A stretch of 7,194 nucleotides of DNA, taken from Campylobacterales bacterium (GTDB taxonomy: Bacteria; Campylobacterota; Campylobacteria; Campylobacterales; Sulfurimonadaceae). Location: positions 1-7,194 of the forward strand of contig JAFGVR010000167.1 in the NCBI GenBank assembly GCA_016937915.1, given 5' to 3'. Both the position numbers and the translations under genes were made by a program. Below are positions 1-5,550 of the stretch, one piece after another. The notes beneath the pieces were generated by a model, which searched no databases, was not told the origin of the DNA, and worked only from the letters and a program-made list of their open reading frames with translations. Every line of letters starts with the position of its first letter. Position 1 is the stretch's first letter.

Positions 1-242
1 ATCTTTGGTCCAACATCCTTGATAAAAGTTTTAGTCATAGTGGATATTTTTTTAGGTTTACTAGATCTATAAACACTCTTTATATCTAAAGCTTCATGTG
101 AATTCCAACTCTGTTTAAAGAAGAAATCAGATACAACAAAGGAGGCGATGGGTGTATTTTTAAAATCTTTAAATGTCTCTCCACTTAATGAGGATATAAA
201 AAGGATGAAAAATAGACTAAAACGGCCAAACAGACTCAACAA
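1..242 (-). CDS. Unrecognised exported protein, 3' end outside window
   Basis: An open frame runs without a stop from a TTG at 242 (or the adjacent TTG at 239) to the left edge, about 80 codons. It begins with a basic, then strongly hydrophobic segment (LFGRF, SLFFILFISSLS) followed by SGETF, which looks like a Sec signal peptide, so a periplasmic or outer-membrane location is inferred. The mature part seen is rich in Lys, Ser and Phe (FVVSDFFFKQSW, KSVYRSSKPKK) and I do not recognise a family. The start overlaps the last 26 bases of flgH in another frame. A GGATGGGG stretch lies 8 bases before the TTG at 242, and there is no in-frame ATG before the hydrophobic segment. The overlap suggests co-transcription and translational coupling with flgH, so an envelope or flagellar accessory role is possible but unproven. 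Both the start and the reality of the gene are uncertain because the rest is not visible. Confidence 0.5.
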   Translation of the reverse strand, partial: MLSLFGRFSLFFILFISSLSGETFKDFKNTPIASFVVSDFFFKQSWNSHEALDIKSVYRSSKPKKISTMTKTFIKDVGPK

Positions 243-933
243 TCTTTGTACCCCATCCCTGCTCAGCTGCACGGTCAACATCCCCTTGTGTTTTATAAAG
301 GATCCTTGCATCACTCATCTTTGATGAGTCTATCTGGTTGTCTTGATCTATGTCATAAGGGCGGATAACTCCACTTATCTGAATTATCTGCTTTTGTCTA
401 TCTACTAACAATTCCCTTTTTCCAGTTATAAAATAGTTTCCATTTTCCATAACTTTTACTATCCTAGCTGATACTGTAGTTGAAAAAGAAGCATCTTTTG
501 TAGCTACACCTGTACCTGAGAAGTTACTGTTGCTATTTGAGGTAAAACTCATATCACCAAAACCACCAAGTTTGTTAATTATAGTCCCAACTGGTGCAGC
601 TGCTCCAGATGTAAGTACCCCAGCACCAAGTCCAGCGGTGTCTGACTCACTAAGTTTTTTAGCCGAAGTGCTAGAGCTTTGAGCACTCTCAGATATCACA
701 ACTGTCACTATGTCGTTTATATGCATAGCTTTATGATCAGAAAATAGAGGATTATCCCCCTGACCAAATATACTTCCAGTTGAAGTAAAATCTTTTTGAT
801 CTTCTCGTGAGGGCATCTGTTCAACATACTTTGGTGGCTCAAAGGAGATCTCAGGATCTACTAAATCTGCTGTACATCCACTAAAAAAGGCTACTGTTAT
901 GATTGGTATGAGTGTGGTTAATATTTTTTTCAT
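217..933 (-). CDS. flgH: Flagellar L-ring protein FlgH
   Basis: FlgH is the outer-membrane lipoprotein that forms the L-ring around the flagellar rod. The 238-residue product matches the usual FlgH length. The N-terminus is a lipoprotein signal peptide with lipobox FSGC (Cys20, the expected lipidated residue). The family core follows: GSIFGQGDNPLFSDHKA then the conserved INDIVTVVISE segment (about 73-83), a Ser/Gly/Ala-rich middle, and the C-terminal half FSTTVSARIVKVMENGNYFI ... GKRELLVDRQKQII ... SGVIRPYDID. It ends EQGWGTKIVESVWPF, with the typical GW and terminal PF. No other plausible start exists before the lipobox. A sigma54-like -24/-12 box sits directly before the ATG, as expected for rod/ring/hook genes in Campylobacterota. 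An exported-protein frame starts inside its 3' end. No other flagellar gene is visible, which fits the scattered flagellar genes of this phylum. Confidence 0.96.
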   Translation of the reverse strand: MKKILTTLIPIITVAFFSGCTADLVDPEISFEPPKYVEQMPSREDQKDFTSTGSIFGQGDNPLFSDHKAMHINDIVTVVISESAQSSSTSAKKLSESDTAGLGAGVLTSGAAAPVGTIINKLGGFGDMSFTSNSNSNFSGTGVATKDASFSTTVSARIVKVMENGNYFITGKRELLVDRQKQIIQISGVIRPYDIDQDNQIDSSKMSDARILYKTQGDVDRAAEQGWGTKIVESVWPF

Positions 934-935
934 GT

Positions 936-941
936 TATAAT
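936..941 (+). promoter_or_regulatory. -10 box (TATAAT) for yqeY
   Basis: A perfect TATAAT at 936-941, preceded by a T-rich run (924-930), fits the sigma70 promoters of Campylobacterota, where the -35 element is poorly conserved. Initiation at about 948 would give a leader of about 35 bases containing AAGG (973-976) before the ATG at 983. It overlaps the predicted start point of the divergent flgH transcript. Confidence 0.5.
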
Positions 942-944
942 TCC

Positions 945-960
945 AGCAAATTTAGTTCCA
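945..960 (-). promoter_or_regulatory. Sigma54 (RpoN) -24/-12 promoter of flgH
   Basis: The minus strand reads TGGAAC-TAAAT-TTGCT. The GG and GC dinucleotides are separated by exactly 10 bases, as sigma54 promoters require, and TGGAAC-N5-TTGCT is the form I know from Campylobacter and Helicobacter flagellar genes. Position and downstream gene agree. The predicted transcription start, 12 bases after the GC, falls at about position 934, immediately before or at the flgH ATG (933-931), so the transcript would be nearly leaderless. Confidence 0.65.
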
Positions 961-982
961 AAATAGATATAAAAGGTAAAAA

Positions 983-1426
983 ATGAGTATAAAAGAGATA
1001 ATTGCAAATGATCTAAAAGAGGCTATGAAAGCAAAAGATGTTAAAAAAAGAGATGCACTAAGACTTCTAAGCAGCGCTTTTAAACAGATAGAGGTAGATG
1101 AAAGAAAAGAGTTGAGTGATGATGATGTTATAAAAATCATCCAAAAACAAGTAAAAAGCAGAAACGATGCAGCTACTCAGTACAAAGAGGCTGGGCGTGA
1201 AGATCTTATGCAGATAGAGCTTGATGAGATCTCTTATTACGAAGTTTATCTACCAGCACAACTTAGTGATGATGAGCTATCAGATGCACTAAAAGAGATC
1301 ATAACAAAAGTGGGTGCTTCTACTATGAAAGATATGGGAAAAGTTATGGGTATGGCTTCAAAAGAGTTAGCTGGAAAAGCTGATGGCAAACGCATCAACG
1401 AGTGTGTTAAAGTATTGCTTGGATAA
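983..1426 (+). CDS. yqeY: GatB/YqeY domain-containing protein
   Basis: This is a stand-alone YqeY-type protein of 147 residues, the normal family length. The family resembles the C-terminal tRNA-interacting tail of the amidotransferase subunit GatB. A tRNA-related role is often assumed, but the cellular function is not established. Visible family features are the helical N-terminus (IKEIIANDLKEAMKAKD followed by KRDALRLLSSAFKQIEVDER), the middle KQVKSRNDAATQYKEAGR and YYEVYLPAQLSDDEL, and the C-terminal GKVMGMASKELAGKADGKRI, a typical YqeY signature. The start at 983 has AAGG seven bases upstream and a TATAAT box further up. The gene is monocistronic in this window, divergent from flgH (49-base gap) and convergent with trpC (11-base gap). 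Its stop codon lies in the loop and right arm of a strong hairpin. Confidence 0.93.
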   Translation: MSIKEIIANDLKEAMKAKDVKKRDALRLLSSAFKQIEVDERKELSDDDVIKIIQKQVKSRNDAATQYKEAGREDLMQIELDEISYYEVYLPAQLSDDELSDALKEIITKVGASTMKDMGKVMGMASKELAGKADGKRINECVKVLLG

Positions 1427-1435
1427 GCAATACTT
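1410..1435. terminator. Bidirectional hairpin terminator between yqeY and trpC
   Basis: A perfect 11-bp stem, AAGTATTGCTT (1410-1420) and AAGCAATACTT (1425-1435), closes a GGAT tetraloop. It spans the last codons and TAA of yqeY and ends two bases before the trpC stop. The two genes converge here, so one symmetric structure can serve both transcripts. Neither side has an immediate long T-tract: there are two Ts on either strand, then mixed sequence with TTTT starting about 10 bases on in the plus direction. It may therefore be an inefficient terminator or an RNA-end-stabilising structure. Confidence 0.65.
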
Positions 1436-1437
1436 CA

Positions 1438-2223
1438 TCAACCAAATTTTAGTTTTTTAAGAGCGTCCTCTTCATTTTCTTGACGCATCAAAGACTCACC
1501 CACTAAAAACGCATCAACTCCAGCTTTGCTTAAGTCTTCTAGTTGACCATGCTCATAGATGCCACTCTCAGCTACTATCACTTTACCGTTTGGTATCATC
1601 GGTATAAGCTCATAACATAAGTTCATATCCATCTCAAAAGTTTGTAGGTTTCTGTGGTTTATCCCTATGATGTCACTACCAGCGTAGATAGCTTTTACCA
1701 AATCACTCTTATCATGAACCTCAACTAACGCTTCCATCCCAAGGTGTCTTGTGTAAGCCAAAAGCTCTTTTAACTCTTTTTTACTTAGTGCTGCAGCTAT
1801 GAGAAGTATAAAATCAGCCCCATGAACCAAAGCTTCAAGGATTTGATACTTTGAAACTATAAAATCTTTTCTAAGAAGTGGGATCCCAACATAACGGCGG
1901 ATGCCACCTAAGTAGTCAAGATTTCCTTGAAAAAAGTGAGGTTCAGTGAGGATAGAGATAGCACTAGCCCCAGCTCTCTCATAACTTTGAGCGATGCTAA
2001 GTGGGTCAAAGTTCTCTCTGATAACACCTTTTGATGGTGATGCTTTTTTCACCTCAGCTATGATTCTGTAAGGGTCTTCCTGCGTAGCAGTCAGGTATGG
2101 AAACACATCTCTTGGAACCCTTGCGTTATATGCAAGTGAGCGACCTAACCAGTCCATAGAGAACTCTTTTTCCCTCTTTACCAAATCCTCTTTTGTCTTT
2201 TTTATAATATCATCTAAAATCAA
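1438..2223 (-). CDS. trpC: Indole-3-glycerol phosphate synthase TrpC
   Basis: TrpC closes the indole ring, converting carboxyphenylamino-deoxyribulose phosphate to indole-3-glycerol phosphate in tryptophan synthesis (cytoplasmic). The 261 residues form one TIM barrel of standard length. All active-site blocks are visible: [13 protein letters not shown] (54-66, with the catalytic-type Glu57 and Lys59), [12 protein letters not shown] (89-100), PLLRKDFIV (115-123, general-acid Lys119), EALVEVH (164-170, Glu168), GINHRNL (187-193, Asn189), VAESGI (217-222, Glu219/Ser220) and [11 protein letters not shown] (236-246). There is no fusion to TrpF. The start is TTG, directly after the stop of the preceding lipoprotein gene, with AAGGA seven bases upstream. 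This yields the family-typical N-terminus [12 protein letters not shown], whereas the first in-frame ATG (residue 24) would cut into the conserved region. It is the last gene of a four-gene operon, and no other trp gene is nearby. Confidence 0.96.
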   Translation of the reverse strand: MILDDIIKKTKEDLVKREKEFSMDWLGRSLAYNARVPRDVFPYLTATQEDPYRIIAEVKKASPSKGVIRENFDPLSIAQSYERAGASAISILTEPHFFQGNLDYLGGIRRYVGIPLLRKDFIVSKYQILEALVHGADFILLIAAALSKKELKELLAYTRHLGMEALVEVHDKSDLVKAIYAGSDIIGINHRNLQTFEMDMNLCYELIPMIPNGKVIVAESGIYEHGQLEDLSKAGVDAFLVGESLMRQENEEDALKKLKFG

Positions 2224-3486
2224 CTATTTTCCTTTATTGTTTTTTATGCATCTATCTATCTCTTTTATATGCGAAACTATCTCAGCTTCATCCCCACCTT
2301 TTAGGGCTGATACTTTATCCATGATAGATTTTGCCTTTTTGCACTCACCTAGTTTATAATAACCCCACGCCAAAGAGTCAAGATAAAAAGATGATTCAGG
2401 GTAAACTTCTAAAGCTTTTTTTATAAGCTTTATCCCTTTTTTTACATCTATATTATGGTCTATAAGTAAGTAACCATAATAGTTTAGATAAAGAGCATTA
2501 TCCTCTCGAGCCACAACATCTTCAAACTTTGAAATTATACTAGATAAGTTTGAGCCATTTAGATTATCTTTAAAATTTTCATACTCATAGATGGCACTTT
2601 GCCCCAAATACTCAATATCACCATACTTTTGGTAAAGTTTATATGCTAAAATATGCGATTTATCATAATTTTGTGATCTCACATAAAGGTCAAGCAACAA
2701 CTCATCATCATTTCCATTTTCCTCTAAAAAATTGATAAGTTTTACAAACTCTTTTTTATAAGTGTATATCTGAACTATCTTCTTTGCAACTTCATCATTT
2801 TTTTCAAGTTTATAATATCTAAGATATACCGATAACAACCCATCTACATCATTAGAATCACTATAAAAACTGATAAGTCTGCCACATATTCTGTGTGAGC
2901 ATCCATGTATCATTGAGTGTGTTTCAAGCTGGGCTATCGCCTCTTTTTTTCTTTGCAGATTTACATAAAGGATGATTGAGATTTTATCTAAGATCTTTTC
3001 ATTATACTCTTTTACATAAGCACCTTCAAGGTACTTTAAAGCAGTATCAAACTCTTTTTGAAGTACATATATATCACCTACTAGCAGATAATCGTCCACC
3101 TTTTTTGAACTACTAACAAGCTCCAAAGCTTTTAACTCTGCCTCTTCTAATCTTGCTAGCTTAACAAGTGCTATCACTTTCATCCGCTTAACTACTACAT
3201 CAGATGCATCTTTACACTCACAAGTAAGTATCTTTTCATAATCTCCAGCTTCTAAAGAGTTTTGAAGTGATCTGTATAGATACTCTTTTTTATCAGATTT
3301 TTCATAAAGGATAGTGAAGTACTCAGATGCTACTTTATGCTCTCTAAGCTCCTCTGCACGAAGAGCAAAAACTATAAATCTATCTTCAGCTTCAAACACT
3401 TTTTCATTTGGCTTGTGTGGAGTTGGAGTTGTTGAACAAGCTGTAAAAAAAATGATAACTAAAGAGAGGATATAGTTTTTATACAT
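2224..3486 (-). CDS. TPR-repeat outer-membrane lipoprotein
   Basis: The product is a predicted lipoprotein of 420 residues. A short basic N-terminus and hydrophobic segment (NYILSLVIIFF) lead to lipobox FTAC, followed by a Ser/Thr/Pro/Lys linker (STTPTPHKPNEK) and then helices resembling tetratricopeptide repeats across most of the remaining length. The C-terminal part is the clearest: NYYGYLLIDHNIDVKKGIKL, KALEVYPESSFYLDSLAWGY and YKLGECKKAK. These match the 'GY.L....A..LI.KAL...P....DSL.W..Y.LG' pattern of proteobacterial outer-membrane TPR lipoproteins. Such proteins usually act as assembly scaffolds, but the partner here is unknown. I prefer ATG at 3486 over GTG at 3489 because GAGGG then sits five bases upstream. 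The start overlaps the ykgJ-like stop by a few bases and the stop touches the trpC start. From memory, Campylobacter jejuni also has a lipoprotein gene just before trpC. Confidence 0.88.
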   Translation of the reverse strand: MYKNYILSLVIIFFTACSTTPTPHKPNEKVFEAEDRFIVFALRAEELREHKVASEYFTILYEKSDKKEYLYRSLQNSLEAGDYEKILTCECKDASDVVVKRMKVIALVKLARLEEAELKALELVSSSKKVDDYLLVGDIYVLQKEFDTALKYLEGAYVKEYNEKILDKISIILYVNLQRKKEAIAQLETHSMIHGCSHRICGRLISFYSDSNDVDGLLSVYLRYYKLEKNDEVAKKIVQIYTYKKEFVKLINFLEENGNDDELLLDLYVRSQNYDKSHILAYKLYQKYGDIEYLGQSAIYEYENFKDNLNGSNLSSIISKFEDVVAREDNALYLNYYGYLLIDHNIDVKKGIKLIKKALEVYPESSFYLDSLAWGYYKLGECKKAKSIMDKVSALKGGDEAEIVSHIKEIDRCIKNNKGK

Positions 3487-3874
3487 CACTACCCTCTTTT
3501 TTATCTATGATGCCAGGGCATTCTGCTTTTAGCTCATCTACTCTGGTTTTAAAATAATCCCAAAAAGGAAAAGTTCTACACTGTGTTGGACGAGCCTCAT
3601 ATATCTTGCATCCATTTATCTCTCTATCGTAAAAGATGCACTCATAACTATCACCTATCTTATTCTCTTTTAGAGAGTATTTGTACCCTTTTTTAAAAAG
3701 ATAAGTACCTACAAGCTCTCTCATCTCAATACCTAGTAGCTCACATATAGCCATCGCTTCATCTGCGTTTACATATATATAACCACTCTCACCTGTGCAA
3801 CATCTTCCGCCACAACTACTACAAGCTGATGCATCAAATGCATACGGGAAACCATCTTTTTTTATAATTGACAT
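3479..3874 (-). CDS. YkgJ-family cysteine-cluster protein
   Basis: This 131-residue protein belongs to the YkgJ family, whose conserved cysteines are thought to bind zinc or iron (or an Fe-S cluster); the biochemical function is unknown. The defining cluster CSSCGGRCC (Cys18, Cys21, Cys25, Cys26) is followed by YIYVNADEAM, then Cys79, Cys89 within NGCKIYEARPTQCRTFPFW (Cys99), and Cys119 in AECPG. This is the usual C-x2-C-x3-CC ... C ... C ... P-x-x-CR-x-FP layout. The protein is probably cytoplasmic, with no signal peptide or membrane segment. It starts inside the 3' end of the methyltransferase gene (13-base overlap) with only a weak AGAG upstream, suggesting translational coupling. Its 3' end overlaps the lipoprotein gene. 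Clustering with a tRNA methyltransferase gives no firm functional link. Confidence 0.9.
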   Translation of the reverse strand: MSIIKKDGFPYAFDASACSSCGGRCCTGESGYIYVNADEAMAICELLGIEMRELVGTYLFKKGYKYSLKENKIGDSYECIFYDREINGCKIYEARPTQCRTFPFWDYFKTRVDELKAECPGIIDKKEGSDV

Positions 3875-4587
3875 TTTATACTCTGTGTTTTTGCTTTTTC
3901 GTAAATTTTTTGAGCCTCTTTTGAGACCTCATCACCCTCAAAACTTATAAATGGGGGCCAAACTTTTAAAAGTGAATTTGAACCATTTCTTGCGTGAACC
4001 ATCACAAGAGATGCTACTCTATCTTGTTTTGGGTGTACAAACCTTACATCTACTACCCTCATATTAACCTTTGCAAGTTCTGAGCAGATAACTCCAAAGT
4101 GGGTAGCATCATAACAAAAGATAAAATGTGATTTTGGTTTTAAAAGTTGTGATACTTTTTTAAAAAACCTCTCTAGCGGGAGATTTACATTGTACCTTGC
4201 ATGAAAGAGCATCTCATCTTCACTTTTAGTAGATGCACTATGGTAAAATGGTGGATTTGAGATGATATAGTCATACTTCTCATCCACATCCAAATCTAAA
4301 AAATCGGTGTGGTAAAGTTTATATTCTATCCCATTTACCTCTGCATTTTTTAGTGCATAGTGGATAAATACCTTTTGCTTCTCAACTGCTTCAAGTATCA
4401 CTTTGTTATAATCTCTTGCAACCAAAAGACCAACCACTCCACAACCAGCACCAACATCTAAAACCCTACCACGAGGGTTAAAAGATGAGATAAAATCGTA
4501 CAAAAATATCGAATCACTGTTGTAGCAGTAACCTGAACTTGGCTGATGAAGTGTCAATTTATTTCCTATGAGATATAATTTTGCCAT
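3862..4587 (-). CDS. TrmN6-like tRNA(1)(Val) adenine N6-methyltransferase
   Basis: This is a class I SAM-dependent methyltransferase of the TrmN6/YfiC type, which methylates N6 of adenine 37 in tRNA(Val). Substrate assignment rests on family resemblance and other N6-adenine targets are possible. With the ATG at 4587 the protein has 241 residues. Visible features are QPSSGYCYNSDSIFLYDF (15-32), SAM-binding motif I VLDVGAGCGVVGLL (42-55), acidic motif ILEAVEK (64-70), catalytic NPPF (111-114), a late VHPKQDRVASLVMVHAR and PPFISF near the end. The start is ambiguous. ATG 4587 has no Shine-Dalgarno sequence and lies inside a TATAAT box, whereas TTG 4557 (AGGA six bases upstream) would begin TLHQPSSGY, where I believe many homologues start. 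It is the first gene of the four-gene operon and overlaps the YkgJ gene by 13 bases. Confidence 0.88.
   Translation of the reverse strand: MAKLYLIGNKLTLHQPSSGYCYNSDSIFLYDFISSFNPRGRVLDVGAGCGVVGLLVARDYNKVILEAVEKQKVFIHYALKNAEVNGIEYKLYHTDFLDLDVDEKYDYIISNPPFYHSASTKSEDEMLFHARYNVNLPLERFFKKVSQLLKPKSHFIFCYDATHFGVICSELAKVNMRVVDVRFVHPKQDRVASLVMVHARNGSNSLLKVWPPFISFEGDEVSKEAQKIYEKAKTQSIKCQL
4574..4579 (+). promoter_or_regulatory. -10 box (TATAAT) for kdsB
   Basis: A perfect TATAAT lies inside the 5' end of the divergent methyltransferase gene. Initiation near 4586 gives a leader of about 25 bases carrying AAAGGAA (4596-4602) before the kdsB ATG at 4611. No good -35 hexamer is seen, which is usual for Campylobacterota. 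Confidence 0.5.
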
Positions 4588-4591
4588 TATA
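4586..4591 (-). promoter_or_regulatory. -10 box (TATAAT) for the methyltransferase operon
   Basis: The minus strand reads TTTTAAGTATAATGG. Its TATAAT shares its last two bases with the ATG proposed at 4587. Initiation about seven bases later, near 4579, would leave that ATG out of the transcript and favour the TTG at 4557. With the plus-strand box at 4574-4579 it forms TATAAT-N6-ATTATA, so the two promoters interlock. Confidence 0.4.
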
Positions 4592-4610
4592 CTTAAAAGG
4601 AACTAACACA

Positions 4611-5327
4611 ATGATAATAATACCTGCTCGTTTGGCATCTACTAGATTTCCTCAAAAAGTTTTGGCAGACATAGGTGGGCTTCCTATGGTGGTTAGAACT
4701 GCAAAAAAGGTTGAGCATCTTGATAAGGTGGTAGTAGCAGCTGATGATGAAGAGATAATAGCTGTTTGCAAAAAACACGGCATAGATGCGATGCTTACAT
4801 CAACCACTCATAAAAGTGGAACAGATAGGATAAATGAGTGTGCAAATATCTTAGGGCTTGATGAAGATGAACTTGTGATAAATGTTCAAGCAGATGAGCC
4901 TTTTATAGAGCCAGATGTTGTAGAATCTCTTATCAAAAGATTAAAATCACTTCAAAAAAATTCAAAAAGTTTTATCATGGGGAGTTGCTATAACGCTATC
5001 AACGATGAAGCAGCTAAAGATCCAAACCTTGTAAAAGTAGTTTTAGATGCACATGATAATGCAGTATATTTTTCCCGCTCACCAATCCCTTGCAACAGAG
5101 GTGGAGGAGCTACATATTTTGGGCATATTGGGATCTATGGATTTAGCAAAAAAAGTTTAAAAGAGTTTTGTAACCTGCCAGATGCACCAATAGAGGATAT
5201 AGAAAAACTAGAACAGTTAAGAGCGATATATCATGGTAAAAAAATCTCGATGGTAAAAGTTGCAAGTACAGGTTTTGGGATAGATACTAAAGAGGATTTA
5301 GCTAGAGCTATAGAGATTTTTTTATAA
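4611..5327 (+). CDS. kdsB: 3-deoxy-manno-octulosonate cytidylyltransferase KdsB
   Basis: KdsB activates the LPS core sugar Kdo by joining it to CTP, giving CMP-Kdo for lipid A glycosylation; it is cytoplasmic and Mg-dependent. The 238 residues are close to the family norm. Diagnostic blocks are IIIPARLASTRFPQKVLADI (2-21, nucleotide-binding loop), VVVAADDEEI (40-49), HKSGTDRINE (67-76), INVQADEPFIEP (90-101, with metal-ligand Asp95), VYFSRSPIPCNR (152-163), GHIGIYGF (171-178), KLEQLRAI (199-206) and GIDTKEDL (223-230, second metal-ligand Asp225). The start is ATG 4611, because the protein then begins directly with MIIIPARLAS and AAAGGAA lies eight bases upstream; a TTG at 4581 only adds ten unrelated residues. 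The gene is divergent from the methyltransferase operon and monocistronic, with an AT-rich non-coding gap after it. Confidence 0.97.
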   Translation: MIIIPARLASTRFPQKVLADIGGLPMVVRTAKKVEHLDKVVVAADDEEIIAVCKKHGIDAMLTSTTHKSGTDRINECANILGLDEDELVINVQADEPFIEPDVVESLIKRLKSLQKNSKSFIMGSCYNAINDEAAKDPNLVKVVLDAHDNAVYFSRSPIPCNRGGGATYFGHIGIYGFSKKSLKEFCNLPDAPIEDIEKLEQLRAIYHGKKISMVKVASTGFGIDTKEDLARAIEIFL

Positions 5328-5537
5328 CTCTATGGCTCAAACTGTAACAAATTATCATTTTTTATTAATTTGTAACGGTTATTATTTTAATAAAAAATTG
5401 TATCTGTTACAATACCTTAATTTATATCATCTAGGATCTTATGCATATGCACATCAAAGATAAATTTAAAATCATAAGCATCAAGATGAAAATTTTGTTA
5501 CATAATTTAAAAAAAAAGATGTTAAAAGTTTAAAGCT
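5328..5537. other. AT-rich intergenic gap with repeated TGTTACA boxes
   Basis: The 210 bases between convergent kdsB and the peroxidase gene hold no recognisable gene. They contain four copies of one heptamer: TGTAACA (5343-5349), TGTAACG (5371-5377, one mismatch), TGTTACA (5405-5411) and TGTTACA (5496-5502). The first two lie in an imperfect inverted repeat, GTAACAAATTA (5344-5354) and TAATTTGTAAC (5366-5376), 10 of 11 pairs with an 11-base loop. There is also a 10-bp palindrome, TGCATATGCA (5442-5451), and a run of nine As (5509-5517). TGTTACA fits the HP1021-box pattern TGTT(T/A)C(T/A) as I recall it from Helicobacter. A 30-codon frame (5441-5533) is discussed under findings. An unannotated small RNA or regulatory site is possible. 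Confidence 0.4.
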
Positions 5538-5550
5538 TCATAAAAGCTTT
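5532..5550. terminator. Weak hairpin terminator between kdsB and the peroxidase gene
   Basis: A 7-bp stem, AAAGCTT (5532-5538) and AAGCTTT (5544-5550), closes a five-base loop and overlaps the peroxidase stop codon (5538-5540). In the plus direction the right arm runs into five Ts (5548-5552). In the minus direction it is followed about 15 bases later by a nine-T tract (5517-5509). The stem is short and AT-rich, so termination strength is uncertain. Confidence 0.4.

Noticed and set aside
952..1140. Minus-strand open frame opposite yqeY
   Set aside because: It is antisense to a well-supported gene, consists of Leu/Ser/Phe-rich low-complexity residues, and overlaps the flgH promoter; typical shadow of an AT-rich coding strand.
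3487..3489. GTG start for the TPR lipoprotein
   Set aside because: It leaves only two bases after GAGGG, while the next codon ATG has five-base spacing; the choice changes the protein by one residue.
4581..4610. TTG start giving kdsB ten extra residues
   Set aside because: The extra residues are encoded by the ribosome site and leader. The family N-terminus starts exactly at the ATG 4611.
4593..4778. Minus-strand open frame opposite kdsB
   Set aside because: It is antisense to the conserved N-terminal third of kdsB and has no recognisable protein features.
4878..4901. NVQADEP instead of NVQGDEP in KdsB as a broken active site
   Set aside because: The metal-binding Asp is kept and Gly-to-Ala here is a mild change; all other catalytic blocks are intact.
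5349..5376. Fur or PerR box around ATTATCATTTTTTATTAATTT
   Set aside because: Only one GATAAT half-site is convincing. The rest is plain AT-rich sequence, and flanking genes converge.
5328..5537. Replication origin in the AT-rich, box-bearing gap
   Set aside because: No dnaA or dnaN nearby and no cluster of DnaA boxes; the nearest match (ATATGCACA around 5446) has a mismatch. HP1021-type boxes alone do not make an origin.
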